Source: Micromonospora tarapacensis
GTDB lineage: Bacteria; Actinomycetota; Actinomycetes; Mycobacteriales; Micromonosporaceae
DNA: 64,000 nt
Assembly: GCF_019697375.1 (NCBI RefSeq)
Contig: NZ_JAHCDI010000004.1
Span: forward strand, 248,001-312,000
Reading direction: 5' to 3'
Part shown: in pieces, positions 1-8,498 of the stretch
Position numbering within the stretch: position 1 is the stretch's first letter
Layout: the number at the start of each line of letters is the position of its first letter
The notes under the pieces: generated by a model
Databases searched by the model: none
The model's input: only the letters and a program-made list of their open reading frames with translations
Told to the model about the DNA's origin: nothing
Program-made: the position numbers and the translations under genes

Positions 1-2
1 AT

Positions 3-3000
3 CTCAGCGACTTCTTCCGCCGCGGCGCCGCCGCCGCGACGCTGCGCCGCGACGACCTGAACACCCGCTTCCTTGGCGACCTCTACCAGGACCTCTCCGC
101 CCACGCCAAGAAGACGTACGCCCTGTTGCAGACCCCCGAGTTCGTCGAGGAATTCATCCTCGACCGCACCTTCGAGCCGGCAGTCAAGGAATTCGGCCTG
201 CCCGCCACCAGCGTCATCGACCCGACCTGCGGCTCCGGCCACTTCCTGCTCGGCGCCTTCCACCGGCTGTTCGACAAGTGGCGCGACCGCGAGCCGGCCA
301 CCGACCCCCGGGTGTTGGCGGAGCGGGCACTCGGCCAGGTCACCGGCGTCGACATCAACCCCTTCGCGGTGGCCATCGCCCGCTTCCGGCTGCTCATCGC
401 CGCCATGAAAGCCTGCCAACTGACCACCCTGGAACGCACCCCCGCCTTCCCCGTCCGGGTAGCCACCGGCGACTCCCTGCTCCCCTGGGGCGCATTCAGC
501 TCCCGCGCCCAGGGCGACCTGCTCGCCGAGCTGGAAGGCAAGGAAATCTTCGCGTACGAGAGCGAAGACGCCGACCTGCTCAAGGACTACCTGGCCGAGA
601 ACCAGTATTCAGTGGTGGTCGGCAACCCGCCCTACATCACGGTCTCCGACAGCGCCCGCAACAAGCTCTACCGAGGGCTCTACGAAACCTGCTCCGGCAA
701 GTACGCCCTCACCGTGCCCTTCGCGGAACGCTTCTTCGCGCTGGCCAAGCGTGGCGACCACGACGGAGATGGTGCCGGCCACGTCGGTCAGATCACCGGC
801 AACGCCTTCATGAAGCGCGAGTTCGGCAAGAAACTGATCAACGAATACTTTGCGAACAGCGTGGAGTTGGCCGAGGTGATCGACACCTCCGGTGCTTATA
901 TCCCTGGCCACGGCACTCCGACCGTGCTCTTGATCGGCCGTAACCGTTTCGTGAGTTCGCGCTATAGCGGCACGATTCGGACCGTGCTTGGTGTCCGCGG
1001 AGAACCATCCACCCCTGACGACCCCTCAGAAGGCAAGGTCTGGCTCGCGATCAAGGCGCAGGTAGATGCACCGGATTCTGAATCCGGATGGGTTAGTGTT
1101 GCCGACTTCGCTCGCGTTCAACTTGCCTCTCACCCATGGAGCCTCAGTGGTGGCGGCGCGCCCGGATTAATGGATGCGATTCAGGGACAAGTCGAAGCCA
1201 GAATCCGTGACCAAGCATCCATGATGGGGTTCGTCGCCATCACCGCAGAGGATGATGCATTTTTCTTGACTAAATCAGCAACTCGACGCCTGGGTGTTGA
1301 GACCACCAGGCCAATGGTTACCGGCGACGTCGTCCGCGACTTTAGAATTGCCGCCGATATTGCCGCGATTTTCCCCTACGAGGGCGATCTCGACGTGGCT
1401 GTGCCAGCCAAACTTCCGCAGATCATGAAGGTGCTGTGGCCAAACCGGCGGGTTCTTCAACGCCGCAAGCGGTTTGGTGTGCTAATCGAAGACATTCCTT
1501 CTCTGCGATGGTATGAGTTCGGTGAGCTTTACCGGGAGAAGTTGCAGACGCCGCTGTCGATTGCGTTTGCGTTTGTGGCTACGCATAACCATTTTGTGTT
1601 GGATCGGGGTGGGAAGGTCTTCAAGCAGTCGGCACCGGTGATCAAGTTGCCGGAGGGGGCGTCGGAGGACGATCACCTGCGGCTGCTCGGGGTGCTGAAC
1701 AGCTCGACCGCCTGCTTCTGGCTCAAGCAGGTCAGCCAGAGCAAGGCAGGTAGCGGGATCGGTCGGGGCATCCAGCCTGAGGCTTGGATGGATCGGTGGG
1801 AGTTCACCGGTACCAAGCTTGAAGAGTTTCCGTTGCCTTCGGCGTACCCGCTTGGGCGGGCGCGGGAGTTGGATGGGCTGGCGCAGCGGCTCGGTAGCTT
1901 GACTCCGGCGGCGGTGGCCGCGTCGGGGGTGCCGAGTCGGCAGCGGCTTGCGGAGGCTGAGGCGGAGTACCACTCGGTGCGGGCGCGGATGATCGCGGTG
2001 CAGGAGGAGTTGGACTGGGAGGTCTACCGGCTCTACGGGCTGATCGACGAGGATCTGACCTGCGCCGACCCGCCGGAGTTGAAGCTGGGGGAGCGGGCCT
2101 TCGAGATCGTGTTGCACACCAGCGGGGCGCAGACCGAGTGGTTCAACCGGCACGGGTCCAAGCCGATCGACCGGCCGAAGGCCGACTGGCCGGCGGAGTA
2201 CCGGTCGCTGGTGGAGCGGCGGATCGCGGTGATCGGGTCCAACCGGCACATCGGGTTGATCGAGCGGCCGGAGTGCAAGCGGCGTTGGTCGACCGACGGA
2301 TGGGAGAAGATGCAGTCGGTCGCGCTGCGGGACTGGCTGCTGGATCGGTTGGAGGCTCCGGAGTTGTGGGGTGGTCAGCCGGGGCCGCTGTCGGTGGCGC
2401 AGCTCGCCGACCGGGTCGGTGGTGACCAGGATTTCCGGGCGGTGCTGGAGCTGTGGGTCGGGCACGACAACTACGAGCTGACGCGGGCGCTCGGCGAGTT
2501 GGTCGCGGACGAGCATGTGCCGTACCTCCCCGCGCAGCGTTACAAGCCGGCCGGGCTGCGCAAGCGGGCGCAGTGGGAGCGGACGTGGGCGTTGCAGCGC
2601 CGGGAGGACGCGGGGGAGCAGGTCACCATCGAGGTGCCGCCGAAGTACAGCTCGGCGGACTTCGTCCGGCCGTCGTACTGGCGGGCGCGCGGCAAGCTGG
2701 ACGTGCCGAAGGAACGCTTCATCTCGTACCCGGGAGCGGGCCGGGACAGCGACGGCAGTGAGCTGCTCGGCTGGGCCGGGTGGGACCACCTGGCGCAGGC
2801 CCAGGCGCTGGCCACCGTCTATCTGGACCGCAAGACCCAGGAGGCGTGGCCGGCGCACCGGCTGTTGCCGCTGCTCGCCGGGCTGGCCGAGACCGAGCCG
2901 TGGCTGCACCAGTGGCACTCCGGCGAGCAACCCGGCTTCCCCGGGTCACCCGCCGAGTTCTTCACCGACTTCATCAACGCCGAGTTGGCCGCCCTCAGCT

Positions 3001-3050
3001 CCGACCGCTCGGCCCTGACCCTGCTGCGGGGTGTGCCCGAGTTGCCGTGA
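3..3050 (+). CDS. pglX: BREX-2 adenine-specific DNA methyltransferase PglX, 5' end outside window
   Basis: PglX is the N6-adenine methyltransferase of the type 2 BREX (phage growth limitation) system; it marks host DNA and is needed for phage restriction. The reading frame is already open at the window edge, so the N-terminus is missing; about 1,015 codons are visible. The SAM-binding motif DPTCGSGHF lies at nt 219-245 and the catalytic NPPY motif at nt 624-635, the signature of gamma-class N6-adenine methylases. The long C-terminal part (nt about 1,500-3,050) is rich in Trp and Arg, as expected for target recognition in this family. Its stop lies 16 nt from that of the convergent gene ending at 3067, with no clear terminator. 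pglW would be expected to the left. Family assignment rests on motifs plus the pglY-pglZ-brxD-brxHI block downstream. Confidence 0.9.
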   Translation, partial: LSDFFRRGAAAATLRRDDLNTRFLGDLYQDLSAHAKKTYALLQTPEFVEEFILDRTFEPAVKEFGLPATSVIDPTCGSGHFLLGAFHRLFDKWRDREPATDPRVLAERALGQVTGVDINPFAVAIARFRLLIAAMKACQLTTLERTPAFPVRVATGDSLLPWGAFSSRAQGDLLAELEGKEIFAYESEDADLLKDYLAENQYSVVVGNPPYITVSDSARNKLYRGLYETCSGKYALTVPFAERFFALAKRGDHDGDGAGHVGQITGNAFMKREFGKKLINEYFANSVELAEVIDTSGAYIPGHGTPTVLLIGRNRFVSSRYSGTIRTVLGVRGEPSTPDDPSEGKVWLAIKAQVDAPDSESGWVSVADFARVQLASHPWSLSGGGAPGLMDAIQGQVEARIRDQASMMGFVAITAEDDAFFLTKSATRRLGVETTRPMVTGDVVRDFRIAADIAAIFPYEGDLDVAVPAKLPQIMKVLWPNRRVLQRRKRFGVLIEDIPSLRWYEFGELYREKLQTPLSIAFAFVATHNHFVLDRGGKVFKQSAPVIKLPEGASEDDHLRLLGVLNSSTACFWLKQVSQSKAGSGIGRGIQPEAWMDRWEFTGTKLEEFPLPSAYPLGRARELDGLAQRLGSLTPAAVAASGVPSRQRLAEAEAEYHSVRARMIAVQEELDWEVYRLYGLIDEDLTCADPPELKLGERAFEIVLHTSGAQTEWFNRHGSKPIDRPKADWPAEYRSLVERRIAVIGSNRHIGLIERPECKRRWSTDGWEKMQSVALRDWLLDRLEAPELWGGQPGPLSVAQLADRVGGDQDFRAVLELWVGHDNYELTRALGELVADEHVPYLPAQRYKPAGLRKRAQWERTWALQRREDAGEQVTIEVPPKYSSADFVRPSYWRARGKLDVPKERFISYPGAGRDSDGSELLGWAGWDHLAQAQALATVYLDRKTQEAWPAHRLLPLLAGLAETEPWLHQWHSGEQPGFPGSPAEFFTDFINAELAALSSDRSALTLLRGVPELP

Positions 3051-3066
3051 GCCTGACTGCGGAGAG

Positions 3067-4395
3067 CTACCCAGGCCGACGGGACACGTTCGCCGGCAGG
3101 GCATAGCCGAGGCTGGTCAGCGCCCGCCGGAAATCCTGCTCCCGGTCGAGGAGTACGGCCAGGTGCTGGTCACCGATCAGCCGGCACAGCGACCGTAGCT
3201 TCCGGTCGTGGCTGATCAGCATGGCCAGCGCCGGATCCGCACAGGTGATGAGGCGCACCGGCCCCAGGTCGGTGAGCCGCCCGGCCCGCTCGGTGATCTC
3301 ATCCAACAACGTCAGCAGCGAACCGGGCAGGTCAGGCTGCGCGGCCCGGGCCCGCAGAAACCCGGCGAGGTCGGCCGGCTGCCGCCCGGCATCGACGGCG
3401 CCGAGCAGACTCTCCCGGCTGACGGTCCAGACGTGGTCACCGGTACGACGGGCGTAGCTCTCCAGCACGAGCGACTCGGCCGGGGAAAGGCGGCCGACGG
3501 CCACGACATCAAGGTTGGGCAGAACCTTCACGGTACGCACCGGCGCCTCTGGCTCAGGCGGAGTGTACGACTTGCGTACGCCGAGCACGTAGGCGCCGAG
3601 GTCGTTGAGGCGGATCGCCCGCAGCCCGTCGTACCGGCTGAGTGCGTCGAAGGAGTCGGCACCCCAGTTTTCGTGGTAGTCGTCGCGGGCGCCGCCCGGC
3701 TCGTCGTAGGCGACGTCGATCAGGCCCAGCGTCGCGGCGTACTCGAAGAGCACCGCCAGGGTGTACCGGCCCTCCAGCAGTTCCCATTCGCCGAATCCGG
3801 CATAGCCGAGGCTGCCGTACTGCGGATCCTCCAGGTACAGCTTCCACAGTGCCCGCTCGCTGCGCGCGACCCGCGGCGACCAGGCGGTCTGCTTCATCTG
3901 CGCGAAGAGATCGTCCACGCCGACCCACTCGCCGAGAGGCTGGGCGGCGAGTGCCTCGGACACCTTCTGTCGCCGTGCCTTCGGCGCGGTCAGCACATTG
4001 GCGGCGCGCTGCCCCTTGATGTTCTCGACCCGACTGAACTCGTCGATCAGACCCTTGGTCAGCCACGACCGCCACAGCGTCTGCACGACTCCAGCGGCCG
4101 GCTTGCCGAGGGCGGCCCGGCCCTTCGCGGTCAGTTGCAGCTTCCCGCCGGTGATCTCGGCGAGGCCGCCCGCCTGCACCAGCAGCGGCCAGGCGAACGC
4201 GGCGATCGGCTCGTCCGGATAGAAGTCACCCGAGGACAAGGTCTTCGCCACCTCGACCACGGTGGCCGCCGCTGGCCGCCGCGTCTTCTCGCTGCACCGC
4301 AGCCGCCCGGAATCACACAACCGCAGCACGGCGTGCACGTCGTCGGCCGCGTACCGCTCGGTCCGGCGTACGAGCCCTGCCACCTGCCCGGCCAC
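3067..4395 (-). CDS. XPB/Ssl2 N-terminal-like (Helicase_C_3) protein in the BREX island
   Basis: A 442-residue protein without Walker motifs, so not itself a helicase. The C-terminal third (from about residue 270: VKVLPNLDVVAVGRLSP, then VSRESLLGAVDAG and a PGSLLTLLDE stretch) matches what I know of the XPB/Ssl2 N-terminal domain (Pfam Helicase_C_3), found in DNA-repair helicases and in stand-alone bacterial proteins. The N-terminal part looks like winged-helix segments (LRLCDSGRLRCSEKTRRP). I chose GTG 4395 because GGAGGA at 4402-4407 sits 6 nt upstream; an ATG at 4458 would overlap the gene ending at 4418. It lies 22 nt behind that gene and is probably cotranscribed. A DNA-binding role in defence is inference from location. 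Confidence 0.65.
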   Translation of the reverse strand: MAGQVAGLVRRTERYAADDVHAVLRLCDSGRLRCSEKTRRPAAATVVEVAKTLSSGDFYPDEPIAAFAWPLLVQAGGLAEITGGKLQLTAKGRAALGKPAAGVVQTLWRSWLTKGLIDEFSRVENIKGQRAANVLTAPKARRQKVSEALAAQPLGEWVGVDDLFAQMKQTAWSPRVARSERALWKLYLEDPQYGSLGYAGFGEWELLEGRYTLAVLFEYAATLGLIDVAYDEPGGARDDYHENWGADSFDALSRYDGLRAIRLNDLGAYVLGVRKSYTPPEPEAPVRTVKVLPNLDVVAVGRLSPAESLVLESYARRTGDHVWTVSRESLLGAVDAGRQPADLAGFLRARAAQPDLPGSLLTLLDEITERAGRLTDLGPVRLITCADPALAMLISHDRKLRSLCRLIGDQHLAVLLDREQDFRRALTSLGYALPANVSRRPG

Positions 4396-4417
4396 GAGCG
4401 TTCCTCCCCAGTTGTCG

Positions 4418-5143
4418 TCAGAACAGAGTTGGGACGACAGTGAAGTGGTAGTTGTCACGGCCGACCGTCCGGTCGAGGGTACGCATGATCCGATCGGGGT
4501 TGTCGTGTGGACCCTGCTGGAAGTAGGGCGTGCCGTTCAGGCCGAAGGTGATCCGGCTCGGCGGCTCCCAGGTGCCGAGGAGCGGTGCGGCGCTGTAGAA
4601 GTCACGATGCGGGTCGAAGCCGAGGCCGCGTGCGTAGTCGACAGCACCGAAGACCAGGTGCCGGGCGAGGTCGATGGGAGCCTCGACCGGCGGTGTGTCG
4701 TAGGCGGCGAAGAACTCGGCCACAAAATGCGGCACCTCGTCGGGATCGGAGGTGGTCGGTGGCAGCGCATTCTTGACGCCGAGACAATAGGTGTCGACCA
4801 GGAAGCCGCAGGTGCTCGCCGCATCGCCGTCCGCACGGGCGACCGCGACGCTGACCAGGCCGGCGCCCATCGCCATCGGCGGCAACTCGGCGTCGTCAAC
4901 CCAGTCCGCCGGTCGGTCGGCCACGCTCAGGCCGTTGCTCCACTGCCGGCTGATCCAGCAGCCCAGCAGCGGCAGCTCCGCCGGGTGCACCCGCCCCGGA
5001 CGTACGACATCGACGCCCCGCACCAGCCGGGTGACCACGGCACGGGTGACCCCGAGGTCGCGGGCGATCTGCTTGGGCGTCTTACCGGCGGCCCGCAGCG
5101 CCTGCGCCCGCTCCTTCAACTCCTTCGATTCCACCCGCGCCAT
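4418..5143 (-). CDS. HTH-domain protein with conserved C-terminal domain of unknown function
   Basis: 241 residues. The N-terminus (residues 3-45, with KTPKQIARDLGVTRAVVTRL) is a resolvase/Hin-like helix-turn-helix. The rest carries motifs I associate with a widespread uncharacterised bacterial domain: FLVDTYCLGVKNALPP, then HLVFGAVDYARGLGFDPHRDF and SRITFGLNGTPYF. The reading frame stays open upstream to 5377, but that part is low-complexity and Arg/Pro-rich; ATG 5143 starts directly before the HTH and is preferred. It is followed after 22 nt by the XPB-N-like gene, so the two probably act together. No enzymatic residues can be assigned. Regulator or DNA-binding defence accessory are both possible. 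Confidence 0.6.
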   Translation of the reverse strand: MARVESKELKERAQALRAAGKTPKQIARDLGVTRAVVTRLVRGVDVVRPGRVHPAELPLLGCWISRQWSNGLSVADRPADWVDDAELPPMAMGAGLVSVAVARADGDAASTCGFLVDTYCLGVKNALPPTTSDPDEVPHFVAEFFAAYDTPPVEAPIDLARHLVFGAVDYARGLGFDPHRDFYSAAPLLGTWEPPSRITFGLNGTPYFQQGPHDNPDRIMRTLDRTVGRDNYHFTVVPTLF

Positions 5144-5187
5144 CCTGCTGTCGCCCCGCCCCACCGTCAACGCCGCCACGCTGGGCG

Positions 5188-5634
5188 TCAGGACGGCTGG
5201 TCCGGCGAGTCGGCGGCACGCTGTTGTGCCACGACCGGGCGGTCCGGTAGCACCAGCAGGATGGCCAGCGCCAGGTTGCCACCCAGCGCGATCACGTTGC
5301 CGACCTGGTCTGCTGGTGGATAGACCCGCAAGTGCAGTGAGTGCCAGAGGAAGTGCACCGCGGTGAAGATCAGCCAAGCGCCGCCGGCCATCCGCAGCGC
5401 GGACGGCGTCGGTCGCCGCCAGGCCATCACGCTGAGCACGAGCAACGCCAGGTAGAGGGCACCGACGTCGTGGGTCAAATGCTCGTTGTACGGCCCGAGC
5501 GCGGAGACCCAGTTGCGCCCCGGCCAGGGAAAATCGGTGTAGAACGACTGAGGATAGGCAGCGGCCCAGACGCCGACGACCGCAGCCGTCACAGCGAGAA
5601 GCCCGACGATCGCACGTTTACTCTTGATGCTCAC
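5188..5634 (-). CDS. Small integral membrane protein, function unknown
   Basis: 148 residues with four likely membrane segments: about residues 7-27 (AIVGLLAVTAAVVGVWAAA), 55-70 (DVGALYLALLVLSVMAW), 80-100 (MAGGAWLIFTAVHFLWHSLHL) and 112-128 (VIALGGNLALAILLVL). Short charged termini and a His-rich third segment (HFLWHSLHLRVYPP) recall small actinobacterial DoxX/DUF-type membrane proteins, but I cannot place it in a named family. It lies 44 nt upstream of the HTH gene on the same strand and could belong to that unit. Confidence 0.6.
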   Translation of the reverse strand: MSIKSKRAIVGLLAVTAAVVGVWAAAYPQSFYTDFPWPGRNWVSALGPYNEHLTHDVGALYLALLVLSVMAWRRPTPSALRMAGGAWLIFTAVHFLWHSLHLRVYPPADQVGNVIALGGNLALAILLVLPDRPVVAQQRAADSPDQPS

Positions 5635-5709
5635 ACCTGCATGACGAGTCGGACCGCCACTTCGTGACGAACGCCGAAGTGCAATGAGTCACGCTCCGAC
5701 CGTGGCGCG

Positions 5710-6357
5710 TCAAATGCTGGCGCGATAGCCGCCGACGATGTTGGCGGAGCCGGTGAGCATCCCGGACGAGTCGTGCACGAGGCCGCGGGCCTCGGACAGC
5801 GTGGCGTCCACGGCCCGAACCACCTCTGGTCGTCCGCCGGCCAGAACCGCGTTGAGGGCGTTCTGGCTGGCCCACATGGTCCGGTGAATCTCGGCGAGCT
5901 GCCGCGAGGCTCGGTCGAGCTGCCCTACCACGTTGTCGAGGCCGCCGATCACCTGCCCTGCGATGCTGGCCGAGCCTCCTCGCGGCCGTGGCGTGGAAAG
6001 GCTTCCGGCTACGCCATTGCTGCCGCTTCTTCGGAGCCATTCTCGATGAGATGCAGCCGCTGCCGTGGCAGCCCTCCTCTGGTCGCGCCGCTCACGAAGG
6101 TGGTCGATGCCAGCCACCACGATCGCCTTGCCCTGCGAGCCGACCATGCCGCCGATGATCGCTCCGCCGGTCGAGGCGACGGCGGGGGACACCGGCATCC
6201 CGTACTTGGCGCCCGCGAGACCGGCCAGCATCCCGACGCCGGCCCCGCCCCACTCGACCAGCCTGCCGAGGGCCTCCTTGGCGCTTTCGTACTTCAACCG
6301 CCGCGCGAACGGCCGCTCGACTTGCTTTCTACGGCGATTGTCCTTACGCCAGCTCAT
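5710..6357 (-). CDS. Hypothetical protein with glycine-rich membrane-active segment (operon gene 3)
   Basis: 215 residues, third gene of a tight operon. A basic N-terminus (MSWRKDNRRRKQVERPFARR) is followed by a Gly/Ala-rich hydrophobic region at residues 36-75 (GGAGVGMLAGLAGAKYGMP and GGAIIGGMVGSQGKAIVVAG), the kind of glycine-zipper segment seen in membrane-inserting or phage-tail-associated proteins. The C-terminal half (about 125-205) is amphipathic helical. ATG 6357 overlaps the TGA of the preceding gene by one base, indicating translational coupling. No family recognised. The first gene of the operon is a WXG100-sized helical protein, which could suggest a secreted or effector-like set, but nothing proves it. 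Confidence 0.6.
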   Translation of the reverse strand: MSWRKDNRRRKQVERPFARRLKYESAKEALGRLVEWGGAGVGMLAGLAGAKYGMPVSPAVASTGGAIIGGMVGSQGKAIVVAGIDHLRERRDQRRAATAAAASHREWLRRSGSNGVAGSLSTPRPRGGSASIAGQVIGGLDNVVGQLDRASRQLAEIHRTMWASQNALNAVLAGGRPEVVRAVDATLSEARGLVHDSSGMLTGSANIVGGYRASI

Positions 6358-6992
6358 CAGGCTGAGGTTGGATCCAGGTAACCGCAGCTTACGGCGATGA
6401 GCAGCGGCAGATGAGCGGCGATGTCGTGGGCGACCTCGGCCGGCGCCGTGCCTGACGGCTCGTCACCCTCCGCAACGTTCTCGGAGTCGTCCGCGTAAAG
6501 GACGCACGCCTGCCATAGATCGGGATCGCGCCATGAGAACGACCAGAGCCCGTAGACGTCCACCGGCACGGCGACCTTGGTTTGGGCAGCGTGGCCGATG
6601 CGGTGGAGGTGGGGCTCCTCGGGAGTGGAGCCGAGCCCTTCTCCGAGGGGGAGGAGTTTGTGGCGGCGGAAGACTGGTTCGAGGTCGCCGTCGGTGTCGA
6701 ACTCCACGAGTAGGCCACGGGCGATCAGGCTGTCGACCAGGCGGGTGGCCTGGGGCTCCGGGTTCGGAGCGGTCTCCAACAGCCGGATCAGTGACTCCCG
6801 GTTGACTTCGAGCTTGGCGTGTCTTTCGGCATCCATGAAGGCTGCTGCCCAGACTGCCGCCTCGGTCTCGGTCAGCTCGATCAGGTCGTCGCCGAGGTGA
6901 ATCTCGTAGCACTCGGGGATCGGGTCCGGCGGGCGGACATAGCGGTAGCGGGGGCCCATGGACAGGCCAACGGGGACGATGACGCGTGGCAT
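6357..6992 (-). CDS. Hypothetical protein (operon gene 2)
   Basis: 211 residues, mostly soluble. It starts MPRVIVPVGLSMGPRYRYV and has two visible parts: an N-terminal domain with LIELTETEAAVWAAAF and a helix-rich segment (ESLIRLLETAPN, LVDSLIARGLLVEF) that looks like a winged-helix fold, and a C-terminal domain with VDVYGLWSFSWRDPDLWQACVLYA. I chose ATG 6992 because AGAGG precedes it and it follows the first gene by 16 nt; the open frame further upstream overlaps that gene. A winged-helix sensor of the kind found in peptide-maturation operons is conceivable but unsupported. Function unknown. Confidence 0.6.
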   Translation of the reverse strand: MPRVIVPVGLSMGPRYRYVRPPDPIPECYEIHLGDDLIELTETEAAVWAAAFMDAERHAKLEVNRESLIRLLETAPNPEPQATRLVDSLIARGLLVEFDTDGDLEPVFRRHKLLPLGEGLGSTPEEPHLHRIGHAAQTKVAVPVDVYGLWSFSWRDPDLWQACVLYADDSENVAEGDEPSGTAPAEVAHDIAAHLPLLIAVSCGYLDPTSA

Positions 6993-7008
6993 GTGGACCT
7001 CTTGGGTG

Positions 7009-7269
7009 TCAGAAGCCGGCGGCGTATCGCTTGGTCGTGTCGACCGCGCCCATCGCGAGCTGTGAAGCCTCGTTGAGCTTGGCCTTGACCTGCTCGATCT
7101 GGCTGATCGCCTGGCCGACCGCAGGGTGACTTGTGCCGGCGGTGACGGCCTGTAGCAGCGCGAGGCTCTGCTCCAGCGAGTCGTGCACCGCGCGGAGCTG
7201 GGTAACACTCTGCTGCGTTTGCTGCCCGAACCGGTTGATGCCGGCCTTGATCTCCTCAATCGACGCCAC
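7009..7269 (-). CDS. Small helical WXG100-sized protein (operon gene 1)
   Basis: 86 residues, almost entirely amphipathic helix (MASIEEIKAGINRFGQQTQQ; a run of SLALLQAVTAG; VGQAISQIEQVKAKLNEASQ). Size and helical-hairpin character resemble WXG100/ESX proteins or small coiled-coil structural proteins, but the WxG turn is absent (a Gly-rich turn TAGTSHPAVG sits mid-protein), so membership is not claimed. First gene of the operon running down to 5710; CDS gaps are 16 nt and -1 nt. The 240 nt upstream (to 7512) carry no gene and should contain the operon promoter and that of the divergent gene at 7531. Confidence 0.55.
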   Translation of the reverse strand: MASIEEIKAGINRFGQQTQQSVTQLRAVHDSLEQSLALLQAVTAGTSHPAVGQAISQIEQVKAKLNEASQLAMGAVDTTKRYAAGF

Positions 7270-7530
7270 CGCGACGACTCCTCCCCCGTAAACATCGAGC
7301 GTGATCGTAGCGACCGTACCGGATCATGTGCTGTGCGTCAGCCCTCGGTCACTCATCTGTCAAGGACGAGTCTCGGCTGGCGGCAAGCTGTGGCTACAGC
7401 GCCAGCGCCACTTCGATGGGCATTGAAACGATCAGATATGTCGGGGTGTCACGAGTTGCAAGCACTCGGAAGTCTGTTGCGATCCCAGTCGTCCGGTCGC
7501 ATCCGCTGACGCATGATCGGAACCCCATCG

Positions 7531-7971
7531 ATGGCGAAGAGTAAGGGACGCCCGCAGAAGGGGCGGCTCGCCGACATGACGATCCGTCCGGCCGGCGATG
7601 ACTGTTACGAGCCGCCGCCGGACGAGGACTGCGAAGAATTTCCGACGGTCATCGACCTTGCGCCGAACGTTCGCATGGGGGTGCGCACGACGTACCTGCG
7701 TGGTACCAGCCGGATGGTCTACTTCGCCATCTGGCAGGCGATCAAGGTTGACGGCAAGTGGGAGAACGTGGCGCGCGTGGACTGCCACCACGGGACGATC
7801 CACCGGCATGACTTCACCCGCCAGGGGGACAACCATGTGGTGGTCCTTGACGTAATACCGGTAGCCGGTGGCGCAAGCGAGGTTCTCGACTCGTGGTGTA
7901 CGCAGGTCGAGTTGATCATGCAGAATGAATGGGAAGACAACCTACGGAGGTGGCGTGGTGACAGGGAGTGA
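7531..7971 (+). CDS. Hypothetical protein, first of a two-gene unit
   Basis: 146 residues from ATG 7531 (an in-frame ATG at 7513 is possible; neither has a strong ribosome binding site). After a basic start (MAKSKGRPQKGRLADM) comes an acidic stretch (PPPDEDCEEFPTVIDL), then a beta-rich region with VYFAIWQAIKVDGKWENVAR and DCHHGTIHRHDF, ending in an aromatic/acidic helix. The His-rich HHGTIHRH segment might bind metal; this is only an observation. Its stop overlaps the next start by 14 nt, so the two are translated together. I recognise no family with certainty. Confidence 0.5.
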   Translation: MAKSKGRPQKGRLADMTIRPAGDDCYEPPPDEDCEEFPTVIDLAPNVRMGVRTTYLRGTSRMVYFAIWQAIKVDGKWENVARVDCHHGTIHRHDFTRQGDNHVVVLDVIPVAGGASEVLDSWCTQVELIMQNEWEDNLRRWRGDRE

Positions 7972-8401
7972 GGTAAAGCCCGTGACGCTGGCCAGTGGCT
8001 TCGACTTCGCGCGTCGCCAGCGTGACCCAAGGTTCCGGGAGTATCTGCATCGCATCGGCTGGACCTCGGAGCATCACGTCGTCGTTGCCGGTGACGACGA
8101 GCCTGTGTCGGCCGTCGTTGCAAGGATCATCAACAACGACACGCCTTCGCCCTGCTTGATCGCCATCCCGCACAGTGGCGAGCCGTTCGGCTTTGGTCTG
8201 ATGTTCCTGGAGGTTACGCACGCGGCCACGCGGCGCAGCCGCCTCTGGCACCGCAGTCGCACGAAGGCACCAGGCGGGATCGTGATCAGCCCTGGCACCA
8301 GCATCGGCATGCTCTACTCGTCGGGCCGGCGCTGCGCCGAATACATCCCCAATGAGTGGACGCGTCCGGTGGTCTTCACACACGTGCCATCGGCGGTCTG
8401 A
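7958..8401 (+). CDS. Hypothetical protein, second of a two-gene unit
   Basis: 147 residues. I chose GTG 7958 because GGAGG at 7946-7950 lies 7 nt upstream; GTG 7955 is an alternative. The protein starts VTGSEVKPVTLASGFDFARR and continues with REYLHRIGWTSEHHVVVAGD, a basic segment ATRRSRLWHRSRTKAPGG and a C-terminal YIPNEWTRPVVFTHVP. No membrane segment or recognisable catalytic motif. Overlap with the 7531 gene suggests partners in one pathway. A GC-rich hairpin follows 12 nt after the stop. Confidence 0.5.
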   Translation: MTGSEVKPVTLASGFDFARRQRDPRFREYLHRIGWTSEHHVVVAGDDEPVSAVVARIINNDTPSPCLIAIPHSGEPFGFGLMFLEVTHAATRRSRLWHRSRTKAPGGIVISPGTSIGMLYSSGRRCAEYIPNEWTRPVVFTHVPSAV

Positions 8402-8412
8402 CCGAACGCGCC

Positions 8413-8450
8413 GCGACAGGCTCGCCCTCGCAGGAGGGCGGGCCTGTCGC
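8413..8450 (+). terminator. Strong GC hairpin terminating the 7531-8401 unit
   Basis: A 17-nt stem (8413-8429 GCGACAGGCTCGCCCTC pairing with 8434-8450) with a 4-nt loop GCAG and a single G-U-type mismatch. It starts 11 nt after the stop of the upstream gene. No T-tract, as is usual for actinomycete terminators. Confidence 0.75.
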
Positions 8451-8498
8451 CTCCGTGTAGATCGCCGCGCTGAGCGCCGCAGGGGCGTGTGCCTGTCC

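Noticed and set aside
1482..2930. Minus-strand open frame of 482 codons inside pglX
   Set aside because: Antisense to the methyltransferase and composed mainly of Leu/Arg/Pro/Gln; no start signal.
4395..4458. Earlier ATG start for the XPB-N-like protein
   Set aside because: It would overlap the upstream gene, while GTG 4395 has a well-placed GGAGGA.
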